Shown here piece by piece: positions 32,390-42,534 of a stretch of DNA of 64,000 nucleotides. The number at the start of each line of letters is the position of its first letter. Position 1 is the first letter of the stretch. A model generated the notes under the pieces. That model did no database searches and was not told where the DNA came from. It was given only the letters and a program-made list of their open reading frames with translations. Source of the stretch: Solirubrobacter sp963848475. GTDB taxonomy: Bacteria > Actinomycetota > Thermoleophilia > Solirubrobacterales > Solirubrobacteraceae. The stretch is taken from the NCBI GenBank assembly GCA_963848475.1, contig CAWKDW010000014.1, positions 1 to 64,000 of the forward strand, in the 5' to 3' direction. A program made the translations under genes and the position numbers.

Positions 32390-33875
32390 ATGGCCTCGTC
32401 GCCTGCCGCAACCGACGCGGACCGCCGCAGCCGGCTCGTCGACGCCATCTGGACGATCGGCTTCGCCGGCGTCCTCGGCGTCATCCTGCCGCTCTCGATG
32501 GTGGGCGATCCGACCGACGCCGTTGCGGTCGTCCAACCACGCGCTTGGTCTTTCTGCTCTGCGTGTTCTCCGCCGCCCGGCTCGGTGCGCTGCTGGGCGG
32601 CGCCGACGTCAGTACCTCACGATCACCTTCTACCTCTTCGTCTACGTATGGTTCGGCCTCGCCGGCCGTCGTGCAGCTCGACGCCGACTACTTCCACTTC
32701 CCCGAGTACTTCCTCGGCCGCGGGTTCGACCAGTCCACCCGGATCACCGCGACCACGATCATCTGGACCGGTGTCCTCGCCTACGAGGTCGGTCTCCGCC
32801 TCGGTCGGCGCCAGTCGGAGCACGCGCCGCGCCCGCCGCCGGCTGCGGCCGCTCCGGGTGCAGCTGCTCGGCGGCCGGTGGGACTGGCGTCGAGCGCCTT
32901 GGCGCTCGTCCTCGGCGGCTCGGCCGCAGTGCTCTTCACGACCCGCCAGGAGTTCTACGACGCGTTCGGAACGCGCGCCGAAGGGGGCTACGCGACGCTG
33001 GCCTCGGAGGTGGCGCTGCGGCTCCCGATCTTCGTGGCCGCGGTGCTGCTCGTCTACCTCTACCGCCAGCCGGGCGGGCTGAGCTGGCCGCGCGCGCCGC
33101 TCGCGCGCCGGCCGCTGGTCGTCTCAGTCGGTTGTGACGGCATTCGTGGTCAACAACATCACTTCGAGCACCCGCGCCATCGCCGGCGCGCTCGCGTTCG
33201 CGCTGCTGTTCGCGTGGCTCCGCCCGCATCAGAAGCTGGTCAGCGCCTCGCGTTCGTCGCCATCCTGGTCGGCGTCTTCTTCGTCTACCCGTTGGCGAAC
33301 AGCTTCCGGCGCGCCGACCGGTCAATGCCGGGCCCCGAGCCGACGGCTCGACCAGTCTGCGCAACGAGCTCCTGTACGCCTGCGGCTTCGGGATGTTCGC
33401 GCAGGTGCACACCGGCGGTCGAGTACGTCGACGCCAGCGGGCTACACCTTCGGGCGGCCAGCTGCTCGGTACCGCGCTCTTCCTGGTCCCACGCATCGTT
33501 CTGGGCGGACAAGCCGGTCGACACCGGTGACATGATGCACGACGCGCTGGGCTATCCGCCCCAGCTGAACGAGTCGAGCCCGCTCTGGACCGAGTTCTAC
33601 ATCGACGGTGGCTTCCCCCTCGTGGTGATCGGCTTCGCCGCCTACGGAGCCCTCACGCGCTCGCCTCCAACGCCGCTTCGACGAGCACCGAACCCTTCTC
33701 GTTCGGCGCCGTCCTCGTTCCCGCTCCTCGCCGGGTACCAGCTCTACATCCTCCGAGGATCGCTCCTGTCCGCGACCCCGCGCCTGGCAGTGCTCGTCGC
33801 GTTGGTCTTCCGACCACGGCTCGCGTCCGGTCCACCGAGAAGGATTCCTCGCCACGCGAGCACGCGCTCGCGTGA
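32390..33875 (+). CDS. Wzy-like oligosaccharide repeat-unit polymerase
   Basis: A polytopic membrane protein of about 495 residues starting MASSPAATDADRRSRLVD. About ten helices can be read through many frame changes (IWTIGFAGVLGVILPLSMVG, VFLLCVFSAARLGALLGG, LTITFYLFVYVWFGLA, LAFVAILVGVFFVYPLANSF). A large extracytosolic loop near the end has SFWADKPVDTGDMMHDALGY and LWTEFYIDGGFPLVVIGF, which is typical of O-antigen polymerases. It should join repeat units on the outer face of the membrane. The stop TGA at 33873-33875 overlaps the next gene's GTG. One of the most frameshifted genes in the cluster. Confidence 0.7.
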
Positions 33876-34984
33876 CGGACTGCACGGGCCCGCGCGTCCT
33901 GGTGGTCGAGCGCCGGACCCACGGGCATCGCAGCTTCGCCGCCGCGCTGGCTGCCGCGCTCGCGTCGGCGCGGCGCACGACTTCGCCCACGTCGAGATCC
34001 ACGCGCGCCCTCTGGAACCGCGCGCTCGGCTACACGATCCAGCGCGCCCGTGGTCGCCGACTTCGAGGCCGTCCGCCGCCAGGTCGCGCTCGACGTCCAG
34101 CTGCGCTCGCTCGCTCGGGCGTCGATGCGCGAGTACGACGTCGTTCACGTCGTACCTTCCGGCTTCGCGCACGCCTTCGCACGTGTGCGCACCATCGGAG
34201 CGCGGCCGCCCTGAGCGTCGGCATGGACTGCACCGCGGAGCTGATGCGAGACGAGTTCGGGAGCAACTCCTGGCAGGAAGCGGTGCGGCACCGCGCTCGA
34301 CCGGACGACGTTCGAGCGGGCCGACCATGTCGCGTGCTACAGCGAGTGGGCGCGCTGCTCGCTCCTCGAGCACTACCGGCGGGACCCCGGCGCTGACCGA
34401 TGTCGTCGCACCGTCGGCGCCGGTACCGGACGCGGCGCCCGACCCGCGCCGCCCGAGAGCTTCCCCGCATCGGCTTCGTCGGTGCGCCCTGGACCCGCAA
34501 GGGCGGAGATCGCCTCGTCGACTGGTTCGCACGACGGCCGGCTCGGGCCGAGCCGAGCTGCACGTCCTGTGTCGCGACGCGCCGGCCGGCGGCACGCGAC
34601 GTTCCCGGGGTCTTCGTGCACGATCCCATGCCCCGGTCGCGGGTGCTCGAGGAGTTCCTCCCGTCGTGTGACCTGTTCGTGCTGCCGACCCGCCGGGACC
34701 AGTCGCCGTGGGTCCTCGCCGAGGCGGCCGCCGCCGGCCTCCCGACCGTCGCGTCGCGCATGGGTGGCATCCACGAGCTGGTCGTCGCACGACGTCTCCG
34801 GCTTCCTGCCCGATCCTGACGACGACGAAGCGTTCTGCGGCTACATCGCGCGCCTCGTGGGCGACGCCGCGCTACGGACGCGATGGGCAAGGCCGCGCAC
34901 GCCCACGCCGCGGCTCATCTCGACGAGCACCAGAACTTCGACGCGCTCGCGGACCGCCTCGTCGGGCTCGCCGGCCGTCCATGA
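33872..34984 (+). CDS. Glycosyltransferase (GT-B, family 4-like)
   Basis: GTG 33872 (MTDCTGPRVLVVERRTHGHR) overlaps the polymerase stop by four bases. The N-terminal half reads REYDVVHVVPSGFAHAFARV and ERADHVACYSEWARCSLLEH. The donor half reads LPRIGFVGAPWTRKGGDRLV, VFVHDPMPRSRVLEEFLPSC, DLFVLPTRRDQSPWVLAEAA and AAGLPTVASRMGGIHELV, then GFLPDPDDDEAF. About 370 residues with seven or more frame changes. The final GLAGRP stop at 34984 is 14 bases from the convergent methyltransferase stop. Acts in the cytosol on lipid-linked oligosaccharide. Confidence 0.75.
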
Positions 34985-34998
34985 CGTCGCGAGGATCG

Positions 34999-35774
34999 TC
35001 AGCCTTCGAGCCGGCGACGAGTCCCCGGCACCCGCCGGCGCGCGAGCGCCGCGCGCCGCCCGCGCCAGCTCCGAGGCCGGAGAGCTCGGACGCCGGCGCG
35101 CGAACACCTCCGGGTGCACGAGGTCGATGAACCCGGCCGGCGCCGGCCGAGCCCCGGTCGGGGGGCCGTGGCCGCGTACACGAGGAGGTTCTGGCGGTAC
35201 CAGGGCTCGACGTCGGCCCGTTCCCAGAGCTCCGGGCGAACGAGGTCGTAGGGCGGCGTAGCCGTGCTTGGCGAACTCGGCCGCCCAGTGCGACTGCCAC
35301 TGCTCGTTCTGATGCTCCCGCCCGCCCTGACCGGGGATCGCCGCCGAGAAGAGCACCACGGTGCGAGCACGAGACCAGCGCCTCGATCACACGGGCGCCG
35401 GCCGCCGGTGGGAGGTGCTCGAGCGCCTCGACGGAGATCGCGAGATCGAACCGCTCGGCGCCCACGAGGGACGCCAGACCCGCCGACGATGCTTCGGCGA
35501 GGTCACAGCTGCGGAACTCGACTGGCACCGTCGGTATCGAACGCGGCTGCATTCCACGGGCCGTCGATGCCGACCGCCGTGGTCGCCCCTCGGCTCCAGG
35601 CAGGCGCGCAGCCACTCGCCTCGCCCACAGCCGATGTCGACGACCCGTGGCCACGGGCCCAGACCGTGCGAGCCGCAGCACGTCGAGCACCGCAGCGGCC
35701 GACCGCTCGGAGCCGGAGCCGTAGGCGTCGTAGAAAGCGTCCGAGTACGCATCGGAGCGACCGTCAGTCGCCAT
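34999..35774 (-). CDS. Class I SAM-dependent methyltransferase
   Basis: ATG 35774 (MATDGRSDAYSDAFYDAYGS) overlaps the preceding glycosyltransferase stop by 11 bases. SAM-binding motif I is encoded around 35640 (VVDIGCGRGEWL, read in the frame that runs on from the glycosyltransferase). ERFDLAISVEALEHLPPAAG and the product-side VVLFSAAIPGQGGREHQNEQ with QSHWAAEFAKHGY place it in the Methyltransf_11/FkbM-like glycan-modifying type. About 258 residues with at least four frameshifts. It may cap or decorate a sugar of the exopolysaccharide. It is the last gene of the minus-strand operon. Confidence 0.75.
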
Positions 35775-37011
35775 TCAAGCTTCTCCCCGGCGACGGGCTG
35801 CCGTACGCCGTCGCGCGCCCGTCGACGGCGACTCGCACCGGCGCCGTTGGCCAGGATGGCGTCGAAGCGCGCCGCCTTTCGTCGACGTCGAAGGCGGCCT
35901 CGGCGAATATGCCCGCGCCGACGCACCGAACCGCTCGCGTCGTGCGTCGGGTCCGCGGCCAGCGTCCGTCGCCGCGGCTCGGATCGCGTCGACCGTCGGC
36001 GCGACCACGATGCCCGGCGTGCCGCGTCGTGCGCCACGACACGGGCGGCTCCGTTCTCGGCCGGCATCGCCGCGAGGACGGCTCGCCCCGCGCAGAGGTA
36101 GCTGAGCACCTTCGAGGGCACCGAGAACGCCGCCGGCCCCGGCGTCGAGCACCGCCACGAGGACGTCGGCCGACGGCCAGCACCTCGGCCAGCCGCTCGT
36201 GGGGCTGGAACGGGAGGAGCACCAGGTTGTCGAGGCCACGCGCGGCGCACTCGTCCGCGAGCCATTCCGCGCCCACCCCTTCGCTGACCACCACGACCTG
36301 CGCGTCGGGAGCTCCTCGGCCAGCGCGACCAGCAGCTCCGGCGGGATGCTTGCGGCCGAGCGTGCCCGCATACAGGAACACCAGCCGCTCCGGGTCGAGA
36401 CCGTGCTCGCGGGCCCAGGGATTGTCCTTCGGCCGCAACGGAAGGTCGTCGATGACCGCCCAGTTGCGGATCACGGTCGGCGGGCCGGCCCCGGCGTCGA
36501 GCACCGCTGCGACGAAGCCGTCGTCGATGACGACGACCGCGTCGGCGCTGCCGGATCAGCGAACGCTCGAGCGAGCCGCAGGCGACCGACCGGCGATCCG
36601 GGCCGGAGCCGGTCAACGACTGCTCGGCCAGGCCGGCCTGGAGATCCTGGAGCCACAGCACCCACCGGGCCCGCCGGAGCCGTGCCGCCACCGCGATCAG
36701 CAGCAGCGAGACGCAGCGGCACGTTGCTCGTGAGCACGGAGTCGGGGCGGCAGCCGCCACACGAGCCGGGCGGTCCGCAGCCCGTAGACGACCTCGGAGC
36801 GCAGCCGCGAGGCGAGGCGGTACTTCTCGAACGCTCCGCCGCTGTCGACCGGAATCGCGGTGACCCCGTCACCGCTGCGGAGATCGCCGTGCGGGGTCAG
36901 GTTCGACGAGCACCAGGTGTGCGTGACCGCGTGCCCGCGCCGGGCCAGCGCCCGGGAGAGGTCGAACTGGAAGCCGTGACCGGCGAAGTCGACCACGACG
37001 TGCTGGGCCAT
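35764..37011 (-). CDS. Glycosyltransferase family 4, WbuB-like
   Basis: ATG 37011 (MAQHVVVDFAGHGFQFDLSR). The WbuB-type acceptor half reads ARRGHAVTHTWCSSNLTPHG, then ARWVLWLQDLQAGLAEQSLT across frame changes near 36740 and 36560. The donor half is PTVIRNWAVIDDLPLRPKDN, PERLVFLYAGTLGRKH, VVVVSEGVGAEWLADECAAR and LLPFQPHERLAEVLA. About 415 residues, ending SLNGD. Such enzymes add N-acetyl-hexosamine or fucosyl residues in O-antigen and capsule pathways. Downstream of the tyrosine autokinase with a 113-base gap. Confidence 0.75.
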
Positions 37012-37124
37012 GTCGTCGTACCGGTGCCTTACCCCGTCGACCCCACGTGTCGCCCGCCCCGTCCGCTCGACGCGCTCGTCATGGGCGGTGTCTCCCGGGA
37101 CGCCGATCGGCGAGCCGGGAGCCG

Positions 37125-38955
37125 TCACCGATCTCGGACGTCCCGCCCGGGACCGTCGTCGGCAACCGGTCGTCCTCCGCCGGACGGTAGGGTGCCGGCC
37201 GTCCCGCGCTCGGCGCTCGGGTCTCGACGGTAGCCGCCGCTGCTGTACATGTAGCTCGTAGTAGCCGGAGCTGTCCCGCTGGCGGACCGGGGTGCTGTTG
37301 ACGACCGCGCCGATGACCGGAGCCTCGACCTGCTTCAGGAGGCGCACCGCACGACGGATCGGTCCCTGCCGAGACACGGCGTCGTTGGTCAGGAAGAGCA
37401 CGCCGTCGACGTGCGCCGTCAACACCGCGACGTCGCTGACCGGCAGGACGGGGGGCGCGTCGACCAGGACGTAGTCGTACCGCTCGCGCAGCTCCTCGAA
37501 ACACCGCTGCCGCGCTCTTCGACGCGAGGAGCTCGGGCGGGTTCAGCGTGGGTCGTGCCGGCGGGGAGCACGGACAGCAGGCGCTGCGCCTTCGATCGCG
37601 GCAGAGTCGTCCGTCGGCCGCCATCGGCGGGAGCACCGACAGCAGGCGCTGGGCGTCGATCGCGACGACCGCATCGTTGATGTCGACCTCGCCGGTGACG
37701 ATTCGGCGAGAACCCGGGTCGTTGCCGACGTCGAAGAACTCGTGCAGCCGGTGGTGGCGGAGATCGCAATCGAGCAGGAGCACCCGGTTGCCATCGAGGG
37801 CGAGGGTCACGCCGAGGTTCGCCACGGTCGTGGACTTCCCCTCGCCGTGCATGGCCGACGTCACCATGATGACGCGCAACGGCCGGTTGAGCCCCTCGAA
37901 CTGCAGCGACGTCCGCAGCATCCGGTACGCCTCGGACACGGCTGACCCGGCTCGCCGAGGGCGACGGCGCGCCCGTGTCGCCCGTGCTTGCTGCGCTGCC
38001 GCGGCAGCATCCCGATGACCGGCCAGCCGGTGATCCGCTCGAGCGCCGGACACGGAGCTGCAGGCGATCGTCGAGCGCCTCGCGCAGGAACGCGACGCCG
38101 ACGCCGAGGAGCAGACCGACGACGAGCGCCAGGATCGCGTTGCGAAGCGGCTGCGGCGTGTAGGGGCTGTCCGGCACCTCGGCCGCCGAGATGATCTGGG
38201 CCCCGCCGGTCTCGATGCTGCTCGCCGCGAGCTCGAGGCTCGCCTCGCGGTCCTTGGCGCTGGTCGAGCCGGTTGACGATCGGGTCGCGCTCGGGTTGGA
38301 GATCGGCCTCGACGGCCGAGCGCTGGGCCACGAGGAGGCTCGACGTCCTGGGGCGACTGGGCGCTGGCGATCTGCGCGTCGATCGCGTCGAGCGGCGCAT
38401 CGAGCGCGTGCAGCTGCGTTCGTCAGGTCGTCGACCTGCCTGCTCACCTGAGTCGGCCGCCTGCGTGTACTCGTCGCTGAGCTGCTGCCGTCGCTGGTGG
38501 ACGTACATCTTCGCGTAGACGTTCGCGATCGACCGCGGCGCGCTTTGCGTCGGCGCTCGACGCCGGATGCTCACGACCTCGCTGTCGCGTTGCGGACTCG
38601 TCTGCGAGGCCGATGGTCACGGAGGGCTCGGACGCCGAGCTGCTTGCGCACCGCGTCGCGGACCGAGCGGGACTTCATGTACTCGATCTCGGTCTGGACG
38701 TTGACCGGGACGATGTTCTGGTTCGCCGGAACGCGCTGTCCGCTCCGGCCAGGATCTGCTCGGCGGTCGACGGGCGCAGCAGCACCTCGGCGCTGGCGTG
38801 GTACCGGGTCGTCTGCGAGCAGCGTGTACAAGCCGGCGCCACGACGACGAGCGCGACGACGAGCAGCACCTCCACTTGCGCCGCCGGAGCACGCTCGGCC
38901 TACCGGCGCAGGTCGAACTCTTCTCGGAGCGAGGGACAGACATTGCGGTTTCCAT
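37125..38955 (-). CDS. Wzz-Wzc fusion: chain-length determinant and bacterial tyrosine autokinase
   Basis: Start METAMSVPRSEK at 38955, then EFDLRRY and the first helix EVLLVVALVVVAAGLYTLL. The periplasmic Wzz domain (EVLLRPSTAEQILAGADSAF, VQTEIEYMKSRSVRDAVRKQ) ends in a second helix LVVGLLLGVGVAFLREALDD. The BY-kinase shows Walker A MHGEGKSTTVANLG, Walker A' RVLLLDCDLRHH and Walker B VLVDAPP, and ends in a Tyr-rich tail (GYYE, YMYSSGGYRRDPSAE) that is readable only after correcting a frameshift at about 37250. Stop at 37127-37125. About 610 residues; controls polymer length and export. At least eight frameshifts. Confidence 0.8.
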
Positions 38956-39962
38956 CGTGCTCGGATGCCGGGCTCAGACCGGCCGGGATCTGGCCGTGGA
39001 TCCACTCGTAGGTGGCGCGAAGCCCGTCCGCGAGTGGCGTGCTCGGGCTCCACGACAGGAGTCGGCTGATCAGCTCGTTGTCGCTGTTGCGACCGCGCAC
39101 ACCCTGAGGTGCCGTCAGGTCGTAGCTTCGCTGCAGCCGCACCTCGGCGATGTCCTCGACGATGGTCACGAGGTCGTTGATCGGAGACGAGCTCCGCCGA
39201 GCCGATGTTGATCGGCTCGGCGACGTCGCTCGTCATCAGGCGCATGCGTCCCTTCGATGCAGTCGTCGATGTACGTGAAGCTCCGCGTCTGCTTCCCGTC
39301 GCCCCAGATCTCGATGGAGTGGTCCCCGGTGAGCTTCGCGGTCGCGACCTTCCGGCAGATCGCGGCCGGAGCCTTCTCCCGGCCACCGTCCCACGTGCCG
39401 TACGGGCCGTAGACGTTGTGATACCTGGCGACCCGGGTCTCGAGGCCGAAGTCCTCCGGAAGTGCCGGCACATCCGCTCGCTGAAGAGCTTCTCCCAGCC
39501 GTAGCCGTCCTCGGGTTCTGCCGGGTAGGCGTCGCTCTCCTTGAGCGCGAGGACGTTCGGGTCTCGTTGCCGGTCGGCGGCGTACACGCACGCCGACGAC
39601 GAGTAGAAGTACCGCGCGACCGCGGCGTCGTCGCGCCGCGACGAGCATGTGCGTCGAGGTCAGCACCGACAGCATGCATGCCGCCTTGTTCAGCTCGATG
39701 AAGCCCATGCCGCCCATGTCGGCGGCGAGGTTGAACACCGTCCCCACGCCGTCGACGGCCTTGCGGCAGTCGTCCAGGTCCATCAGGTCCAGCTGCAGGT
39801 TCTCCGCTTCGGCGAACACCTGGAACCACTCGCCGAGCGGCTTGCAGTCGACACTGCGAACGTCGTAGCCGTCCTGGAGGAGACGGGCGACGAGATGTCC
39901 ACCGATGAACCCGCCGCTGCCCGCGACGAGGACCTTCCCGGCAAGGACGTCAGCGCAGTCAT
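38900..39962 (-). CDS. GDP-mannose 3,5-epimerase-like NAD-dependent epimerase
   Basis: ATG 39962 (MTALTSLPG), then KVLVAGSGGFIGGHLVARLL, the NAD Rossmann loop, across a frameshift near 39935. GTVFNLAADMGGMGFIELNK, the catalytic GYGWEKLFSERMC and RYHNVYGPYGTWDGGREKAP, then SIEIWGDGKQTRSFTYIDDC and QGVRGRNSDNELISRLLSWS are all characteristic of GDP-mannose 3,5-epimerase, an enzyme best known from plants that makes GDP-L-galactose or GDP-L-gulose. About 350 residues, the usual length, with frameshifts near 39600, 39480, 39250 and 39180. Its 3' end overlaps the kinase start by about 55 bases. First gene of the minus-strand operon. Confidence 0.8.
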
Positions 39963-40078
39963 GTCCGTGTACCTCGTCGAGTCACCCCGGTCGACTTGAC
40001 GCGGGGGCCGATCCAGCCCGTCTCGTCGTGTCCACAGATCCCATCGCATCCCGCCCCGTCGACGACTCGGTTCCGGGC

Positions 40079-40111
40079 AGAATACCATAGATAGTGACAA
40101 ACCGGTCACTA
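40079..40111 (-). promoter_or_regulatory. Operator-like inverted repeat and -10 upstream of the epimerase operon
   Basis: A perfect 7-bp inverted repeat, TAGTGAC-N6-GTCACTA (40092-40111), lies seven bases upstream of a TATTCT -10 box (minus strand of 40079-40084), so it covers the place of the -35. This is the usual position for an activator or repressor site. The binding protein is unknown. The leader to the epimerase ATG is about 110 bases. Confidence 0.45.
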
Positions 40112-40179
40112 CCCGTAGGTATGGGAGCAGGGGTGAAAACACTGGCGAAATGGTGCGACAGCGCCGCGGGGGGAGCCCG

Positions 40180-40612
40180 GTGAGCGCACCCCGATCAGCG
40201 GTTCGCGCGCCGGCGCGCGACGGTCGTCGCCATCCTGCTCGTCGCCGTCCTGCTCGTCGCCGGCACGCTCTCGGCCTGCACCGGCGGTGGCTCGGGGCGA
40301 CCGTCGACGCCGGCGACACTGCGCATCGTCACCCCCGCGCCGAACGCGCACACCGGACGCGACGTCGACGTCCGAGTGGTGCTCGATCATCCGCGCATCG
40401 TGTCGACCGCCACCGGGACCGGGCTCAGCCCGAGGGAAGGGCACGTCCACGTATCACTCGACGGACAGTTCATCGCGATGTCGTACGACCTGAACCGACG
40501 CCTCACCGCGCTGGCCCCTGGACGGCACACGGTGCAGGCCGAATTCGTCGCCACCGACCATCTCCCGTTCGGCAACCGCGTCGTCGCCGCGGTGACGTTC
40601 ACCGTGGGGTGA
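40180..40612 (+). CDS. Lipoprotein with beta-sandwich-like domain
   Basis: GTG 40180 follows GGGGGAG. A frameshift near 40205 joins it to the signal segment TVVAILLVAVLLVAGTLSAC with a LSAC lipobox. The mature part (TPAPNAHTGRDVDVRVVLDH, HVHVSLDGQFIAMSY, GRHTVQAEFVATDHLPFGN) resembles small beta-sandwich domains that recur in secreted actinobacterial proteins. About 144 residues, function unknown. First of four lipoprotein genes in a row, divergent from the epimerase operon. Confidence 0.6.
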
Positions 40613-40701
40613 CCTCGGCAGCAGGGCCACCGCATCCCGACGGCAACCCCGCCGCACCCGGCCGGCGCGGGACCCGCACGACAGCGCCCTACGCTCAGGT
40701 G

Positions 40702-41208
40702 ATGCGACGCAAGCCCGGCCGCTGGTTCGTCATCGCCTGCGCACTGGTCACGATGGCAGGCTGCGGAAGCGGTGGTGGAGGCACCAGCGCCATCACCGCG
40801 CGAGGCGTGCTCACGTTCTCCGAGGAGCTACGCGACGGTGCCGCCACCGAACCGGTGATCGACTACCGGGGACCGGGAAACGGAGTCTGCGAAGGCACGG
40901 GGCGCGACAGTGACCTGGTCAGCGGCGGGAGCATCTTCCTGCGCGACGCCCGCGGCAGGATCGTTGGCACCGGCCAGCTCGAGTCAGGCAGCACAACATT
41001 CAAGGATGCGACGACGGGCAGGACCGTGCGGGGCGTGCCTCCGGGCGATGGCACGAGCGTCGTCGGGACCATCTCGTGCACCCTGCCGTTCCAAATTCCC
41101 GAAGTGGTTCCCGGCTCCAAGTCCTACACCGTCGCCATCGGCGATCGCGTGCCGCTCCTCCGGGTCGGACCCTCGGAGCTGGAGTCGATGGTGTTGAAGC
41201 TCGGATGA
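40702..41208 (+). CDS. Lipoprotein of unknown function
   Basis: ATG 40702 gives 168 residues: MRRKPGRWFVIACALVTMAG with an MAGC lipobox and a Gly-rich linker. The mature part (GTGRDSDLVSGGSIFLRDAR, VVGTISCTLPFQI) has two cysteines, one in NGVCEG and one in ISCTL, that may form a disulfide. Reads as a beta-rich domain found in short actinobacterial lipoproteins. The frame is intact. No named family. Confidence 0.65.
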   Translation: MRRKPGRWFVIACALVTMAGCGSGGGGTSAITARGVLTFSEELRDGAATEPVIDYRGPGNGVCEGTGRDSDLVSGGSIFLRDARGRIVGTGQLESGSTTFKDATTGRTVRGVPPGDGTSVVGTISCTLPFQIPEVVPGSKSYTVAIGDRVPLLRVGPSELESMVLKLG

Positions 41209-41277
41209 CCGGGGCCCGGACAGGTCGCGGTCACTTCGTCCGCGCGTCGCGCCAGCCGCCGAAGCGAGCGCGCCGTG

Positions 41278-41949
41278 ATGGGACGGGCTCGAGGCGCGGC
41301 CGCCGTCGTCGTCATGGCCGCGTTGGTGCTCCAGGCCTGTGGCGACCACGGCAGCAGCGGTGACGACGCCGCCGCGAACACGAAGATCGCCTACGGTCGG
41401 GCGCTCGTCTCGGCTGCGGACCTGGGGTTCGTCGCCGACGACTTCGTCGTCGCCGACGAGGGGGGCACCGCCGACACGCACCTCCGGGTGCTGTGCGGGC
41501 GCGGCGCACGACGAACGCCGACCGCCGCGGGGGGCCAGTTCCGAGAGCTGCGGAGCCCGGAAGCCGCCATTTCGGTCACGAGCTCGGTGCACGCCTTCGC
41601 GAGCGAGGAGGACGCAAAGAGGTCCTTCGACTCGAGCCGGAAGATCGCCCGGTCCTGCTCGAAGGCGACGCCGTTCACCAGCCACGGCGCCACGTTCGTG
41701 GCCACGGCCGGCCCTACGATTCAAAACGGTGCAGACGAGTCGTTCTCACTGTTCGCCCGCCAGACGGACACGGCGCTGGTCGTCGCTGACCACATCGCGC
41801 GCAGAGGCCGCTACATCCTCGACGTCCACTTCGACGTGTCCCGGGATGCGGCTGTCGATCCCGGGATCCTGGCCACGGTCGCCACTGAAGCGAGCCGCGA
41901 GTTCGCGAGCTGGGCTGACGACCATGAGCGCGGGCCGGACACGGGGTGA
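41278..41949 (+). CDS. Lipoprotein, possible sensor-domain-like protein
   Basis: ATG 41278 (GTG 41275 also possible). Signal segment GAAAVVVMAALVLQACGD with an LQAC lipobox. About 223 residues. The mature part (SAADLGFVADDFVVADEG, SSVHAFASEEDAKRSFDSSR, KIARSC) recalls the PknH-type extracellular sensor fold of actinobacteria, with paired cysteines (in VLCGR and ARSCS), but I am not certain. The frame near 41505 may hold a small error. No ligand can be assigned. Confidence 0.6.
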   Translation: MGRARGAAAVVVMAALVLQACGDHGSSGDDAAANTKIAYGRALVSAADLGFVADDFVVADEGGTADTHLRVLCGRGARRTPTAAGGQFRELRSPEAAISVTSSVHAFASEEDAKRSFDSSRKIARSCSKATPFTSHGATFVATAGPTIQNGADESFSLFARQTDTALVVADHIARRGRYILDVHFDVSRDAAVDPGILATVATEASREFASWADDHERGPDTG

Positions 41950-42035
41950 CGGGCGTCGGTGCGGTGACCTCGAACCCGGCGACGCGGACCGACGGACCGA
42001 CGATGCGCTCGGTGCAGGTACCCTTGCCGCCAGCC

Positions 42036-42314
42036 ATGAGGACGCTGCTGTGCGGGATCCTGGTCGTCTTCGCCTTGGCGGCCTGCGGCGGCGGGGGCGC
42101 GGACAAGAACGCCGACCGCCCGTCGGTGCATCGTGTCTCGGCGTCGAGCCTGGACCCTCGGTTTCGGACGCGGCCTGAGCCGATCATCCGGCTGGCGCCC
42201 AACGTCTGGCGGGACGGCAAGGGTTACGTGTTCGGCATTGGCAAGGACTGCGAGCGCTACGTCCAAGCGCACCCCGGTCGACCCGGCGCGTGGATCGTCG
42301 GCGTCTGCTACTGA
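42036..42314 (+). CDS. Small lipoprotein
   Basis: ATG 42036 (MRTLLCGILVVFALAACGGG) gives 92 residues with a LAAC lipobox. The mature part (APNVWRDGKGYVFGIGKDCE, GAWIVGVCY) has two cysteines. The longer open frame from 41946 lacks signal character upstream and is not used. Unknown function. The next 220 bases before the peroxidase hold no gene that I can support. Confidence 0.6.
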   Translation: MRTLLCGILVVFALAACGGGGADKNADRPSVHRVSASSLDPRFRTRPEPIIRLAPNVWRDGKGYVFGIGKDCERYVQAHPGRPGAWIVGVCY

Positions 42315-42534
42315 TCACGGCCCGCTGACGGCGGCTCGCCCGATCGGCCGGGTCGGTCCGGCGCTCGACCGGTCCCACGGCGCCGCCGGCAGTCATGTGG
42401 TCTTCAGACGAACGGCGAGGCGCAGCAGATCGACAGCCCTCCGCACGAGATCTGAACCCCGGGCGTCGGGTGACGCACCATCGCTGCTCTTTGGTAGAAC
42501 GAGAGCCCCGCACCCGAACGTCGTGGAGACTCCC

